A model generated the notes under the pieces. The model was given only the letters and a program-made list of their open reading frames with translations, was not told the DNA's origin and ran no database searches. From Alphaproteobacteria bacterium (GTDB taxonomy: Bacteria > Pseudomonadota > Alphaproteobacteria > Sphingomonadales > Sphingomonadaceae), in contig JAGWWF010000007.1 of assembly GCA_018970445.1 (NCBI GenBank), positions 1 to 64,000 on the forward strand: DNA of 64,000 nucleotides, written 5' to 3'. Positions 1 through 9,132 of the stretch are shown here, in pieces. A program made the position numbers and the translations under genes. Every line of letters begins with the position of its first letter. The stretch's first letter is position 1.

Positions 1-16
1 CAAGTGGACTTTCCCC

Positions 17-439
17 ATGGCCATCACCCGCACCTTCTCGATCATCAAGCCCGATGCCACCCGCCGCAACATCACCGGCAAGGTGAACGCGATGATCGAA
101 GCCGCCGGCCTCAAGATCGTGGCGCAAAAGCGCCTGCACCTCACCCAGGCCCAGGCCGAAGGCTTCTACGCCGTCCACCGCGAGCGTGGCTTTTTCGGTG
201 AACTGGTGCAGTTCATGATCAGCGGCCCGGTGGTCGTGCAGGTGCTGGAAGGCGAAGATGCCGTTCCGGCCTATCGCGCCATCATGGGCGCCACCAACCC
301 GGCCAACGCCGATGCCGGCACCATCCGCAAGGAACTGGCCGAATCGATCGAAGCCAACACCGTGCACGGTTCCGACAGCGACGAGAACGCCGCGATCGAA
401 ATCGCCTATTTCTTCTCGGCATGCGAGATTGTTGGCTAA
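17..439 (+). CDS. ndk: Nucleoside diphosphate kinase
   Basis: This 140-residue protein has the normal length of a bacterial NDK. It moves the terminal phosphate from ATP to nucleoside diphosphates in the cytoplasm through a phosphohistidine. The start TFSIIKPDA is the family's N-terminal strand, and the NTVHGSDS segment near residue 115 carries the catalytic histidine. The C-terminus [10 protein letters not shown] is also typical. The ATG at 17 is the natural start because the family begins a few residues before TFSIIKPD. A strong terminator follows directly, so ndk ends its transcription unit. Its promoter would lie outside the window. Confidence 0.97.
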   Translation: MAITRTFSIIKPDATRRNITGKVNAMIEAAGLKIVAQKRLHLTQAQAEGFYAVHRERGFFGELVQFMISGPVVVQVLEGEDAVPAYRAIMGATNPANADAGTIRKELAESIEANTVHGSDSDENAAIEIAYFFSACEIVG

Positions 440-461
440 GCCGATCAGCCTGACGTTTCCG

Positions 462-491
462 AAGGGCCGCAGCGCACGCTGCGGCCCTTTT
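462..491 (+). terminator. Rho-independent terminator of ndk
   Basis: An 11-bp perfect GC-rich stem (464-474 with 477-487) is followed by a run of T (488-491) and preceded by A residues. It lies 23 bases after the ndk stop codon and separates ndk from the toxin-antitoxin genes. Confidence 0.85.
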
Positions 492-529
492 CATTTGTCT
501 GGGTTGCAATGAACGTACCGACCACATTG

Positions 530-582
530 CTGTCTTGTCGATGTCCACAATATCATCTAATTTGTGGACATCGACAAGACAG
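530..582. promoter_or_regulatory. Perfect 21-bp inverted repeat over the parDE promoter
   Basis: The arms at 530-550 and 562-582 are perfect reverse complements separated by 11 bp. A putative promoter lies inside: -35 TTGTCG at 535-540 in the left arm, and -10 TCTAAT at 556-561 in the spacer, 15 bp apart. The right arm runs into the AGGA ribosome-binding site (581-584) of parD. Antitoxins of the ParD type usually repress their own operon at such a dyad, so this is very likely the autoregulatory operator. The dyad is seen directly; its operator role is inferred. Confidence 0.75.
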
Positions 583-591
583 GAAGCCGCG

Positions 592-849
592 ATGAGCAAG
601 CCGATGACACTGAACGTCCGCGTGGGTGGGGCGTTGGGGGAATTCGTGGCGGCCAATGTGGGCGACGATGGTGCCTATGAGAATGTCAGCGAATATGTCC
701 GCGATCTGATCCGGCGCGACAAGGCGCGGGTGGAGGCCGAGGGCTATGCGCGGCTGAAGGCCGAGCTGGCGGCGGCCTTTGCGGTGCCGGAGTCCAGCTT
801 CGTGGCGATGGATGCCGATGCCATCATCAATCACAACACCCGCCGTTGA
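592..849 (+). CDS. parD: ParD-family type II antitoxin
   Basis: An 85-residue protein starting MSKPMTLNVRVGG. The N-terminal part (about residues 5-45) fits a ribbon-helix-helix DNA-binding domain, with YENVSEYVRDLIRRDK as the characteristic ParD helix pair. The C-terminal part (FAVPESSFVAMDADAI) would wrap the toxin. ATG 592 was chosen because AGGA sits 7 bases upstream; an earlier in-frame ATG at 535 lies inside the operator dyad. The stop overlaps the toxin start, giving the coupled translation usual for these pairs. Expected role: neutralise ParE and repress the operon. Confidence 0.85.
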   Translation: MSKPMTLNVRVGGALGEFVAANVGDDGAYENVSEYVRDLIRRDKARVEAEGYARLKAELAAAFAVPESSFVAMDADAIINHNTRR

Positions 850-1166
850 GCGTGGCGGCTGTTCGCGTTTCGGAGCGGGCGGGGCATCGCCTGGACGAAA
901 TTTATGTCTACACCCGCGATCTGTGGGGGGAAGCGCAGGCGGCGCGCTACATCCGGGGCCTGTTCGCGCGGTTTGAGGCCATTGCCGCGCGGTCGATCCC
1001 GTGGCGGGCCATTCCCGCCGAGTTCGGGGTGGACGGCTATTTCTGCCGCCACGAGCATCACTATATCTACTGGCGGGTGCTGGCCGATGGCGCGGTGGGT
1101 ATCGTGACGATCCTGCACGAACGCATGCACCAGTTGGACCGGTTCCGCGATGAGGCGGGCACTTAG
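846..1166 (+). CDS. parE: ParE/RelE-superfamily toxin
   Basis: A 106-residue protein of the ParE toxin fold. The helix pair SERAGHRLDEIYVYTRDLWGE is followed by strands with FCRHEHHYIYWRV and IVTILHERM, a typical ParE layout. ParE proteins that have been studied inhibit DNA gyrase, but the target here is not shown. The start is either TTG 846, overlapping the parD stop (TTGA), or GTG 852, which removes two residues. The stop overlaps the purN stop on the other strand by three bases, so the two units converge with no gap. Confidence 0.85.
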   Translation: MSVAAVRVSERAGHRLDEIYVYTRDLWGEAQAARYIRGLFARFEAIAARSIPWRAIPAEFGVDGYFCRHEHHYIYWRVLADGAVGIVTILHERMHQLDRFRDEAGT

Positions 1167-2101
1167 ATCGGCAGCATGGCCAATCGCCTGGGCGCACACA
1201 GCCGCCACGCCGCGCCCAGCATCGCCTCGATCATCGCCCAGTCCGGCCCGTCGGTCAGCACGACGCCGACCCAGCCGGCGGGGCCGAAATATTTGGGGCG
1301 GAAAAAGCGGTCCGGGTCCTGCTCGATCAGCATGGCGGCCTCGTCGAGGCCGGAGACTTTCAGCAGCAGGGCCGTGACGCCGTCGCCGTGGTGGTTGTCG
1401 CTGAAATAGGCGAAGAATTTGCCGCCTTCGACATAGAAACCGGGGGAGCCGTGAGAGAGTTTTTCGGCAGCGGCCGGCAGGTTCAGCGCCAGGCCGCGCA
1501 GGCGGGCGAGCAGGGCTTCGGGGCGATCGGCGGCCGAAACCCAATCGGCCAGCACGCGCGGATAAAGTTGATGCTCGGCATATTGCACCCGCACGGCCAG
1601 CGATTCCGGCGTGTCGCCGGGCAGCACGGCGATGCGGGCCTGGCCCAGGATGGGGCCGTCATCCAGTTCAGGCGTGACGATGTGGATGGTGCAGCCGGTC
1701 TCCGTCTCGCCGGCATCGAGCACGGCCTGGTGCGTGTGCAGGCCCTTGTGCCTGGGCAGCAGCGACGGGTGGATGTTGAGGCAACGCCCCTGCCAGTGGC
1801 TGACGAACTCGGCGGACAGCAACCGCATGTAACCGGCCAGCGCCACGTGAGTCACGCCGGCCACTTCCAGTTCGCGTGTCATCATCGCATCGAACTCGGC
1901 GCGTTTCAGCCCCTTGTGGCTGTGCCCAAAGGTGGGCACGCCTTCGGCCGCCGCCAGCGCCAACCCGGCAGCGTTCGGATCATTGCTGCCCACCACCACG
2001 ATCTCATAGGGGCAGTCATACAGCCGGCTGGCATAGAGCAGCGCGGCCATGTTGCTGCCGCGCCCGGAGATGAGAACGCCGACTCGCGCCCGCTCAGGCA
2101 T
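1163..2101 (-). CDS. purN: Phosphoribosylglycinamide formyltransferase fused to an MmcQ/YjbR domain
   Basis: Residues 1-190 are a full PurN, which formylates GAR with 10-formyl-THF in purine synthesis: VLISGRGSN phosphate loop, NIHPSLLP with catalytic H111, and DDGPILG with the catalytic Asp near 147. PurN is usually about 200 residues, but this frame continues to 312. Residues about 193-312 ([38 protein letters not shown]) match the MmcQ/YjbR (CyaY-like) fold, normally a separate protein of unclear function. ATG 2101 overlaps the purM stop by 8 bases and places the start as in other PurN proteins; the longer open frame to 2125 lies inside purM. Confidence 0.93.
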   Translation of the reverse strand: MPERARVGVLISGRGSNMAALLYASRLYDCPYEIVVVGSNDPNAAGLALAAAEGVPTFGHSHKGLKRAEFDAMMTRELEVAGVTHVALAGYMRLLSAEFVSHWQGRCLNIHPSLLPRHKGLHTHQAVLDAGETETGCTIHIVTPELDDGPILGQARIAVLPGDTPESLAVRVQYAEHQLYPRVLADWVSAADRPEALLARLRGLALNLPAAAEKLSHGSPGFYVEGGKFFAYFSDNHHGDGVTALLLKVSGLDEAAMLIEQDPDRFFRPKYFGPAGWVGVVLTDGPDWAMIEAMLGAAWRLCAPRRLAMLPI

Positions 2102-3182
2102 CGTGGCTGGCCGTCCAGGCCGCAAGCTCGCCCCATTGGCCGGGCGCGCCGTGGATTTCGCAGCCGCGCGTGCCCGCGATGATCTCGCCGATCACGCTGG
2201 CGCTTTCGCCGCTGGCCGCCAGCGCGGCGATCACGCCGTCTGCCGCGGCGCGGTCCACCACCAGCACCATGCCGGTGCCGCAGTTGAAGGTGCGCGCCAT
2301 TTCGGCCGCCGCCACGCCGCCTTGCGCCCGCAACCAGTCGAACAGCGGTGGCAGTTGCGGCGCGGCGACAAGGGCGCGCGAACCGGCGGGCAGCACACGC
2401 GGGATATTCTCCAGAAAGCCGCCGCCGGTGATATGGGCCAGCGCCTTGATGTGGCCGGCCCGGATCAGCGGCAGCAATGGCTTCACATAGATGCGGGTGG
2501 GCAACAGCAGCGCCTGCGCCAGCGTGCGGCCGGCATCGAACGGGGCGGGGGCAGCCAGATCGGCGCCACCATCGGTCAGGATGCGGCGGATGAGCGAATA
2601 GCCATTGCTGTGCGCGCCCGACGAGGCGACGCCGATCAGCAACTGGCCTGGCATCACGCCTTCGCCGGTCAATTGCTCGCCACGCTCCACCGCGCCCACG
2701 GCAAAGCCGGCCAGATCATAATCGCCCGGCGCATACATGCCGGGCATTTCGGCGGTTTCCCCGCCGATCAGGGCGCAGCCGGCCTGTTTGCACCCCTGCG
2801 CAATGCCGGCCACCACGCGGGCGGCAACGCCGTTCTCCAACTTGCCGGTGGCGAAATAATCCAGGAAAAACAGCGGTTCGGCACCCTGCACGATCAGATC
2901 GTTCACGCACATGGCGACCAGATCGATGCCCACATCATCATGGCGGCCGGTCTCGATCGCCAGCTTCAGCTTGGTGCCCACCCCATCATTGGCGGCGACC
3001 AGCAGGGGATCGGTGTAACCCGCCGCCTTCGGATCGAAAAAGCCGCCGAACCCGCCCAGTTCGGCATCCGCGCCCGGCCGCGCGGTGGCGCGCACCAGCG
3101 GGGCGATCATCTTCACCAGGGCGTTGCCGGCGGCAATATCCACGCCGGCATCGGCATAGGTGAGGGGGCGCTTGTTGCTCAT
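2094..3182 (-). CDS. purM: Phosphoribosylformylglycinamidine cyclo-ligase (AIR synthetase)
   Basis: A 362-residue protein that converts FGAM to AIR using ATP, the purine step after PurL. It starts [19 protein letters not shown], as PurM does. Other hallmarks are [10 protein letters not shown], the [16 protein letters not shown] segment, [11 protein letters not shown] and [16 protein letters not shown]. An in-frame ATG four codons upstream (3194) is possible; 3182 was chosen because homologues begin there. It is followed by purN with an 8-base overlap, the common purMN operon order. No good promoter was found in the short upstream gap shared with the divergent DUF2066 gene. Confidence 0.95.
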   Translation of the reverse strand: MSNKRPLTYADAGVDIAAGNALVKMIAPLVRATARPGADAELGGFGGFFDPKAAGYTDPLLVAANDGVGTKLKLAIETGRHDDVGIDLVAMCVNDLIVQGAEPLFFLDYFATGKLENGVAARVVAGIAQGCKQAGCALIGGETAEMPGMYAPGDYDLAGFAVGAVERGEQLTGEGVMPGQLLIGVASSGAHSNGYSLIRRILTDGGADLAAPAPFDAGRTLAQALLLPTRIYVKPLLPLIRAGHIKALAHITGGGFLENIPRVLPAGSRALVAAPQLPPLFDWLRAQGGVAAAEMARTFNCGTGMVLVVDRAAADGVIAALAASGESASVIGEIIAGTRGCEIHGAPGQWGELAAWTASHDA

Positions 3183-3228
3183 GCGCGCCGCCATAGCGCC
3201 AGTTGGCGGCCGTGGCCAGATTCGGTTG

Positions 3229-3258
3229 TTGGCAAGCGGGGCGCTGCCGCCCTAAACA
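3229..3258 (+). promoter_or_regulatory. Candidate promoter of the DUF2066-hdaA-ppk1-ppx operon
   Basis: TTGGCAA (3229-3235) is followed after 15 bases by CCTAAACA (3251-3258), similar to the Caulobacter housekeeping pattern TTGACG and GCTA. Transcription would start near 3264, only about ten bases before ATG 3274. Confidence 0.35.
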
Positions 3259-3273
3259 GCCGGGGTGAAGCGC

Positions 3274-4473
3274 ATGCCTGCCATCATGGTCGGCGCTGGC
3301 CTGATCGCGGCGATGGCCGTGGCGCAGCAGGCCAGCCCAAGGGCCGAAGTGCCGCCGCCCGATGCCGCGGGCGGGGGTGGCAGCGCCTATGGCGTGGGCG
3401 GCATCGCGGTGGACGTGACGGCGCGCACCCTTGAAGAGGCCCGTCGCATCGCCTGGGGCCGGGCGCAGCGGCAGGCCTGGCCACAACTGTGGGCGCGGTT
3501 GACCGGCCGCCCGGCGGGCGAGGCCCCCGCGCTGTCCGATGGCCAGATCGATGCCATGGTGGCCGGCATCGAAAGCCAGGGCGAACGTTTTTCGGCCACG
3601 CGATACATCGCCACTCTGGGCGTGGTGTTCGATCGCAGCCGCGCGGCCGAATATGTGGGCGGTGGGCTGGCCCTGCTGCAATCGCCGCCGATGCTGCTGC
3701 TGCCGGTGCTGGTGGATGGCGGCGCGGCGCAGGTGGCGCAGCCGCGCAACCCGTGGGGCAACGCCTGGGCGCGCTGGCGCGGCAATGTCACGCCGATCGA
3801 TTATGTGCTGGCGCAGGGTAGCGCCGCCGATGGCCTGTGGCTGAACGGCTGGCAGGCGGCCCGGCCGGAACGCGGGCCGTGGCGCAGCATCATGGCGCGG
3901 TTCGATACGGTGGATGTGCTGGTGGCCGAAGCCCGGCTGACCCGGCGCTTTCCCGGCGGGCCGGTGCGGGGCCAGTTCATCGCCCGCCATGGCCCCGATG
4001 GCGTGGAACTGGGCCGCTTTGCCTTGACCGTGCGCAGCGAGAATGCCCTGCCGGCCCTGCTGGATGAAGGCGTGCGCCGCATCGATGCCATCTATGCCCA
4101 GGCGCTGCGCAGCGGCCGCCTGCAGGCCGAACGCGATCTGGGCATCGACATGGCGCCGATCGTGGAGGCCGAGCCGCTGATCGGTGATCCGATGGCCGAT
4201 GCCGGCGCCCTGCTGGTGGCGGCGATCACGCCCGATGCCGCCGCCCTGGCCAGCGCCGAAACCCTGTTGCGCCAGGTCGCCGGCGGCGAGGTGCTGGTGC
4301 GGCAATCGGCGGTGGGCGGCACCAGCCGCTTTGAACTGGCCATGCCGGGCGGGGAGGCGGCCCTGAAGGCGGCGCTGGCCGCCCGCGGCTGGGCCCTGGT
4401 GGCCAACGGCAATGATCGGGTGCTGCGCCGCGCCGCCGCCCCGGCGGCTGCCCCGGTGCCCCCCAAACCATGA
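3274..4473 (+). CDS. DUF2066 domain-containing protein, probably exported
   Basis: A 399-residue protein of unknown function. A hydrophobic N-terminus (MPAIMVGAGLIAAMAVAQQAS) looks like a signal peptide. Residues about 35-75 (VGGIAVDVTARTLEEARRIA, WGRAQRQAWPQLW, RLTGRP) match the start of DUF2066, and the region to about 260 fits the rest of that family. The remainder is Ala-rich and ends in a Pro-rich tail. ATG 3274 was chosen because GGGGTG lies just upstream; GTG 3265 is in frame. It overlaps hdaA by 4 bases (ATGA), so the two are coupled. In related genomes such a gene sits between purM and hdaA. Confidence 0.75.
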   Translation: MPAIMVGAGLIAAMAVAQQASPRAEVPPPDAAGGGGSAYGVGGIAVDVTARTLEEARRIAWGRAQRQAWPQLWARLTGRPAGEAPALSDGQIDAMVAGIESQGERFSATRYIATLGVVFDRSRAAEYVGGGLALLQSPPMLLLPVLVDGGAAQVAQPRNPWGNAWARWRGNVTPIDYVLAQGSAADGLWLNGWQAARPERGPWRSIMARFDTVDVLVAEARLTRRFPGGPVRGQFIARHGPDGVELGRFALTVRSENALPALLDEGVRRIDAIYAQALRSGRLQAERDLGIDMAPIVEAEPLIGDPMADAGALLVAAITPDAAALASAETLLRQVAGGEVLVRQSAVGGTSRFELAMPGGEAALKAALAARGWALVANGNDRVLRRAAAPAAAPVPPKP

Positions 4474-5078
4474 ATCAGCCGCCCGAACCGGCCCTGCCGC
4501 TGGCCTGGCCGGTTGATCATCACCCCGATCGCCTGGCCATCACGGCCGCCAATGCAGCCGCGGCCGCCTGGCTGGGCAACCCCGGCCTGTGGCCGGTGCC
4601 CGTCACCCTGCTGATCGGCCCGCAGGGCAGCGGCAAATCGCATCTGGCCGGCTGGTTTGCCGCCCGCACCCCGGCCCGCATCATCGAGGCGGCCGAAACC
4701 CATGATGCGGAACGCCTGTTCCACGCCTGGAACGCCGCCACGCGCGACCGGCCGCTGCTGCTCACCAGCCGGCTTGCCCCGCGCGACTGGGGCCATGGCC
4801 TGCCCGATCTGGCCAGCCGGCTGGCCGCCACGCCGCAGCTGCGGCTGGGCGAACCGGATGACGAGCTGCTGGCCGCGGTGCTGGCCAAGCTGTTTGCCGA
4901 ACGTGGCATCAAGGTGGGTGATGAGCTGATCCGCTGGCTGCTGCTGCGCATCGAACGCAGCCTGGGCGCGGCACAGGCGGTGGTGGCGGCGCTGGACGAA
5001 ACCAGCCTGGCCCGGCGCCGGGCCATCACCATCCCGCTGGCGCGCGAAGTGATCGATGGCCAGTTCAGCCTGTTTTGA
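4470..5078 (+). CDS. hdaA: HdaA-like DnaA regulatory inactivator
   Basis: A 202-residue protein that resembles the ATPase core of DnaA without its DNA-binding domain, as Hda does. The Walker A motif GPQGSGKS is at residues 50-57. The segment [26 protein letters not shown] replaces the sensor-1 region, and a lid-like C-terminal helical part ([23 protein letters not shown]) follows. No obvious Walker B aspartate is seen, as in many alphaproteobacterial HdaA proteins. Such proteins bind the sliding clamp and stimulate ATP hydrolysis by DnaA to prevent re-initiation. A possible clamp-binding motif is not obvious at the N-terminus (ALPLAWP is a weak candidate). Confidence 0.8.
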   Translation: MNQPPEPALPLAWPVDHHPDRLAITAANAAAAAWLGNPGLWPVPVTLLIGPQGSGKSHLAGWFAARTPARIIEAAETHDAERLFHAWNAATRDRPLLLTSRLAPRDWGHGLPDLASRLAATPQLRLGEPDDELLAAVLAKLFAERGIKVGDELIRWLLLRIERSLGAAQAVVAALDETSLARRRAITIPLAREVIDGQFSLF

Positions 5079-5110
5079 CGCTGCAACATCGCTGCCCTAG
5101 AAGAGGGCGC

Positions 5111-7282
5111 ATGGCATCAGCAGCACCACCGTCGCCCGGCCCGGCCGCGCGTTACATCAACCGCGAACTGTCGTGGCTGTCGTTCAACGATCGCGTGCTG
5201 GCCGAAGCGATGAACCGCGCCCATCCGCTGCTGGAACGGCTGCGCTTCCTGTCGATTTCGGGCAACAACCTGGATGAATTCTTCATGGTGCGCGTGGCCG
5301 GCCTGCGCGGCCAGGTGCGCGCCAACATCGACACGCTCAGCGCCGATGGCCTGACCCCGGCACAGCAGCTGGCCGCAATCGCCGAACAGGCCGATCGGCT
5401 GATGGAGGATCAGCAGGCGGTGTGGGCCAAGCTGATCAAGGAACTGGCCCGCGCCGATTTCCATGTCATCACCGCCGACCGCCTGACCAGGGCGGAACGG
5501 CAGTGGCTGGAAACCCATTTCCTCGATCAGATCTTCCCGGTGCTCACCCCCCAGGCCATCGATCCGGCCCACCCGTTTCCGTTCATCCCCAACAAGGGCT
5601 TTTCGCTGATCCTGGAACTGCGCCGGCAGTCTGACGAGGAATTGCTGCGCGCGCTGCTGATGCTGCCGGTGATGCTGCCGCGCTTCATCCGCCTGCCCGG
5701 CCGGGCAGTGCGCTGGATCAGCCTGGAAAACACCATCCGCGCCTTTTTCAACCAGCTGTTCCCCGGTTACGATCTGGTGGGTGATGGCGTGTTCCGCGTC
5801 ATCCGCGACAGCGATATCGAAGTGGAGGAAGAGGCCGAGGATCTGGTGCGCTTTTACCAGACCGCGCTGAAACGGCGGCGGCGCGGCGAGGTGATCCATC
5901 TGACGATGGAGGAAGCCACGCCGGCCAATCTGCACGCGCTGGTGCAGGGCCAATTGGGCGTGGAGGATCGCGACACCATCCTGGTATCGGGCGTGCTGGG
6001 CATCAATGATCTGGCGCTGCTGGTGGAGGAAGACCGGCCCGATCTGAAGTTCGAACCGCACAGCCCGCGCTTTCCCGAACGCATCCGCGAACATGGCGGC
6101 GATTGTTTTGCCGCCATCCGCACCAAGGATCTGGTGGTGCACCACCCCTATGAAAGCTTTGAAGTGGTGCTGGCCTTCCTGCGCCAGGCCGCGGCCGATC
6201 CCGATGTGATCGCCATCAAGCAGACATTGTATCGCGCCGGCAAGAACAGCCCGATCGTGCGCGCGCTGATCGATGCCGCCGAAGCCGGCAAATCCGTCAC
6301 TGCGGTGGTGGAACTCAAGGCCCGCTTTGACGAGGAACAGAATATCCGCTGGGCCAGCGAACTGGAACGCGCCGGCGTGCAGGTGGTCTATGGCTTTGTC
6401 GAATGGAAGACCCACGCCAAGCTGAGCATGGTGGTGCGCCGCGAAGGGGCGGCGATCCGCACCTATGTCCATTTCGGCACCGGCAATTATCACCCGGTCA
6501 CGGCGCGCATCTATACCGATCTGTCCTTCTTCACCGCCGATCCGCGCCTGGCGCGTGATGCCGCGCAGGTGATGAACTATATCACCGGCTATGTGCAGCC
6601 CACCCGGCTGGAAAAACTGGGCATGGCGCCGCTGGCCATGCGCGACCGGCTCTATGCCCTGATCGACGAGGAAATCGCCCATGCGCACGCCGGGCGCCCC
6701 GCGGCGATCTGGGTGAAGCTGAACAGCCTGGTCGATCCCGGCATCATCGAGAAACTCTATGCCGCCAGCAGCGCCGGGGTGGTGATCGATCTGGTGGTGC
6801 GCGGCATCTGCTGCCTGCGCCCCGGCGTGCCCGGCCTTTCAGACAATATCCGGGTGCGATCGGTGATCGGGCGGTTCCTGGAACACAGCCGCATCTATGT
6901 CTTTGGCGGCGGTCACGAACTGCCCAGCCGCAAGGCGCGGGTGTTCATCAGTTCGGCCGACTGGATGCCGCGCAATCTGGATCGCCGGGTGGAAATCATG
7001 GTGCCGATCGAAAACCCCACCGTGCACGCCCAGGTGGTCGATCAGGTGATGGTCGCCAATCTGAAGGACAATCAGCAAAGCTGGGAAATGGATGCCGCAG
7101 GCCGCTACACCCGTGTGGAGGACGACCGGGAAGACCCGTTCAACCTGCACCGTTATTTCATGACCAACCCATCGCTGTCGGGCCGGGGCCACATGCGCGA
7201 TGCCACCGCCGTGCCGGTGCTGCTGCTGCCCGACGAGGATGACGATCTTTCGGATGCAACCGATGACGCCGGCCTTGCCTGA
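5111..7282 (+). CDS. ppk1: Polyphosphate kinase 1
   Basis: A 723-residue protein, a normal PPK1 length. It reversibly polymerises the ATP gamma-phosphate into polyphosphate. The N domain starts [16 protein letters not shown]. The ATP-binding part has [13 protein letters not shown], the middle has HHPYESF, and the PLD-like catalytic half contains [19 protein letters not shown] with the phosphorylated His at about residue 454. The second HKD-like part ([17 protein letters not shown]) is present. ATG 5111 follows AGAGGG and homology begins soon after; an earlier TTG overlapping the hdaA stop is less likely. Its end overlaps ppx, so the synthase and the exopolyphosphatase are made together. Confidence 0.97.
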   Translation: MASAAPPSPGPAARYINRELSWLSFNDRVLAEAMNRAHPLLERLRFLSISGNNLDEFFMVRVAGLRGQVRANIDTLSADGLTPAQQLAAIAEQADRLMEDQQAVWAKLIKELARADFHVITADRLTRAERQWLETHFLDQIFPVLTPQAIDPAHPFPFIPNKGFSLILELRRQSDEELLRALLMLPVMLPRFIRLPGRAVRWISLENTIRAFFNQLFPGYDLVGDGVFRVIRDSDIEVEEEAEDLVRFYQTALKRRRRGEVIHLTMEEATPANLHALVQGQLGVEDRDTILVSGVLGINDLALLVEEDRPDLKFEPHSPRFPERIREHGGDCFAAIRTKDLVVHHPYESFEVVLAFLRQAAADPDVIAIKQTLYRAGKNSPIVRALIDAAEAGKSVTAVVELKARFDEEQNIRWASELERAGVQVVYGFVEWKTHAKLSMVVRREGAAIRTYVHFGTGNYHPVTARIYTDLSFFTADPRLARDAAQVMNYITGYVQPTRLEKLGMAPLAMRDRLYALIDEEIAHAHAGRPAAIWVKLNSLVDPGIIEKLYAASSAGVVIDLVVRGICCLRPGVPGLSDNIRVRSVIGRFLEHSRIYVFGGGHELPSRKARVFISSADWMPRNLDRRVEIMVPIENPTVHAQVVDQVMVANLKDNQQSWEMDAAGRYTRVEDDREDPFNLHRYFMTNPSLSGRGHMRDATAVPVLLLPDEDDDLSDATDDAGLA

Positions 7283-8798
7283 ACCCGTGCGCAGCCTGGC
7301 GCGGCTGGTCGGCCTGGGGGACGCCCCGGCCGGCGATGACCGCATGGCCATCATCGACATCGGCAGCAACAGCATCCGGCTGGTGGTCTATCAGGGCCGC
7401 ACCCGCATGCCGGCCACCATGTTCAACGAAAAGGTGATGGCCGGGCTGGGGCGCGGGCTGGCCGCCAATGGCCGATTGTCGGATGCGGCGATGGATGTGG
7501 CCGTGGCCGGGCTTCGCCGCTTTGCCGCGCTCACCCGCGCCATGGGCATCGCGCAGGTGCGCACCGTGGCCACGGCCGCGGTGCGCGAGGCGAGGAACGG
7601 CGCCGATTTCATCGCCCGCGTGGCCGCCGAATGCGGCCTTGCCATCGAGATCATCGATGGCGAGGCCGAAGCCCGCGGCGCCGCGCTGGGCCTGGTATCG
7701 GGCATTCCCGATGCCGATGGCGTGGTGGGCGATCTGGGCGGCGGCAGCCTGGAACTGGTGCGGGTGCAGCATGGCGCGATGGGCCACCGCATTTCGCTGC
7801 CGATCGGCGCCCTGCGGCTGGATGCGGTGCGCAAGCGGGATCGCCGGGCGCTGGGGCCGTTCATCGCCCGCGCGCTGGATCAGGTGGGCTGGGCCGATGA
7901 TGGGCGCGGGCGGCCGTTCTACATGGTGGGTGGTTCGTGGCGGGCGCTGGCGCAGATCCACATCTGGATGGCCGATTATCCGCTGCCCATCGTGCACCAG
8001 TATGAAATGCCGGCCGATGCCCCGGCCAAATTGTTCCGCAGCCTGGCCCACACCGATCTGGCCACGCTGAAGGCGGTGCCGCATCTTTCGACATCGCGAT
8101 TGCCGGTGTTGCCGGGGGCGGCGATGCTGCTGGCGGCGGTGGTGAAGAAGCTGGGATCATCCAGCGTGATCGCATCGGGTTTTGGCCTGCGCGAAGGCCT
8201 GTTGTTTGCCGATCTGCCGCCGGCGGTGCGCGAACAGGATCCACTGATCGCCGCGGCCCGCGATGAAGGCGCGCGCCAGGGCCGCTTTGCCGAACATGGC
8301 GACATGCTGTTCGACTGGACCGATCCGCTGTTCGGCGATGAACCGGCCAGCCAGCGCCGGCTGCGGCTGGCCGCCTGCCTGCTGTCGGACATCGCCTGGC
8401 GGGCCCATCCCGATTTCCGCCCGGAACGCGGGGTGGATGCAGCGCTGCATGGCAATTGGGTGGCGATCACGGCGGCCGAACGCGCCGCCCTGGCCTGCGC
8501 GCTGCACCATGTTTTCGGCGGCGCGCCCGATGCGCCGATCATGGCCACGCTGGCCCGCCTGTGCCCGCCGCCGCTGCTGGCCCGCGCCCGCATCTGGGGC
8601 CTGGCGCTGCGGCTGGGCCAGCGCCTGACCGGCGGCACTGCGGTGGCGCTGGCGGCCTGCCGGCTGGAACGGGCCGGCGATGCGGTGGAACTGCGGCTGG
8701 CGGCCGGCCATCAGGCGCTGGTGGGCGATGCCGTGCTGCGGCGGCTCAAGCTGCTGGCCCAGGCGCTGGGCCTCAATGCCCGGCTGGTGACGGTATAG
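7263..8798 (+). CDS. ppx: Exopolyphosphatase / pppGpp phosphohydrolase (Ppx/GppA)
   Basis: A 511-residue ASKHA-fold phosphatase. Phosphate-1 motif [16 protein letters not shown] (residues 28-43) and phosphate-2 motif [10 protein letters not shown] (about 156-165) are intact. The C-terminal half (residues about 300-511) would be the HD-like helical extension seen in longer Ppx/GppA proteins. It removes terminal phosphates from polyphosphate and may act on pppGpp. ATG 7263 overlaps ppk1 by 20 bases; ATG 7344, immediately before the phosphate-1 motif, is a possible shorter start. It is the last gene of the DUF2066-hdaA-ppk1-ppx unit. Confidence 0.93.
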   Translation: MTPALPEPVRSLARLVGLGDAPAGDDRMAIIDIGSNSIRLVVYQGRTRMPATMFNEKVMAGLGRGLAANGRLSDAAMDVAVAGLRRFAALTRAMGIAQVRTVATAAVREARNGADFIARVAAECGLAIEIIDGEAEARGAALGLVSGIPDADGVVGDLGGGSLELVRVQHGAMGHRISLPIGALRLDAVRKRDRRALGPFIARALDQVGWADDGRGRPFYMVGGSWRALAQIHIWMADYPLPIVHQYEMPADAPAKLFRSLAHTDLATLKAVPHLSTSRLPVLPGAAMLLAAVVKKLGSSSVIASGFGLREGLLFADLPPAVREQDPLIAAARDEGARQGRFAEHGDMLFDWTDPLFGDEPASQRRLRLAACLLSDIAWRAHPDFRPERGVDAALHGNWVAITAAERAALACALHHVFGGAPDAPIMATLARLCPPPLLARARIWGLALRLGQRLTGGTAVALAACRLERAGDAVELRLAAGHQALVGDAVLRRLKLLAQALGLNARLVTV

Positions 8799-9129
8799 CG
8801 GGCAATCCCCTGTCCTACACCGGCAAAGCCTGTCATCATCGCGGAGTATTGGCGATTCTGGTGCAAAATCAACGCGCAATTCCGGCGGAATCGTCAATTG
8901 TGTCAAAACTGGCCGGCGGGTGACACCAGGCGAAATGCGTCACATCGGGCCGAATTTCTGCTCTTTGAACCGTTGTATCATGCGGCCATCTGGCCCGGCT
9001 GGCGCTAGACTCTATTGCGTCTGGGTTGAATCGAAATCCGCTCATGCCGAGCTTGTCGAGGCACGCACGCCGTTTGGAGCGTGCCTCGACAAGCTCGGCA
9101 TGAGCGGTTCAGTCAAAAAGCAATCGAGT
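8799..9129. other. Intergenic region between convergent ppx and epmA
   Basis: This 331-bp gap has no convincing gene. The first 200 bases are less GC-rich than their surroundings and hold no motif that I recognise. The last part is filled by the palindromic element at 9006-9132. Confidence 0.6.
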
Positions 9130-9132
9130 CTA
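9006..9132. repeat. Palindromic intergenic element (REP/MITE-like)
   Basis: Two nested dyads are visible. The inner one has perfect 29-bp arms (9038-9066 and 9079-9107) around a 12-base loop. The outer one pairs 9006-9018 with 9120-9132 at 12 of 13 positions. The outer right arm covers the epmA stop codon. The inner arm contains CATGCCGAGCTTGTCGAGG, like the intergenic palindromes common in sphingomonads. There is no transposase or T-run, so a mobile or REP-type origin is more likely than a plain terminator, although the hairpin could still help end transcripts of ppx and epmA. Confidence 0.65.

Noticed and set aside
5117-6688. A 523-codon minus-strand frame opposite ppk1.
   Set aside because: ppk1 is certain, and the antisense translation shows no recognisable domain.
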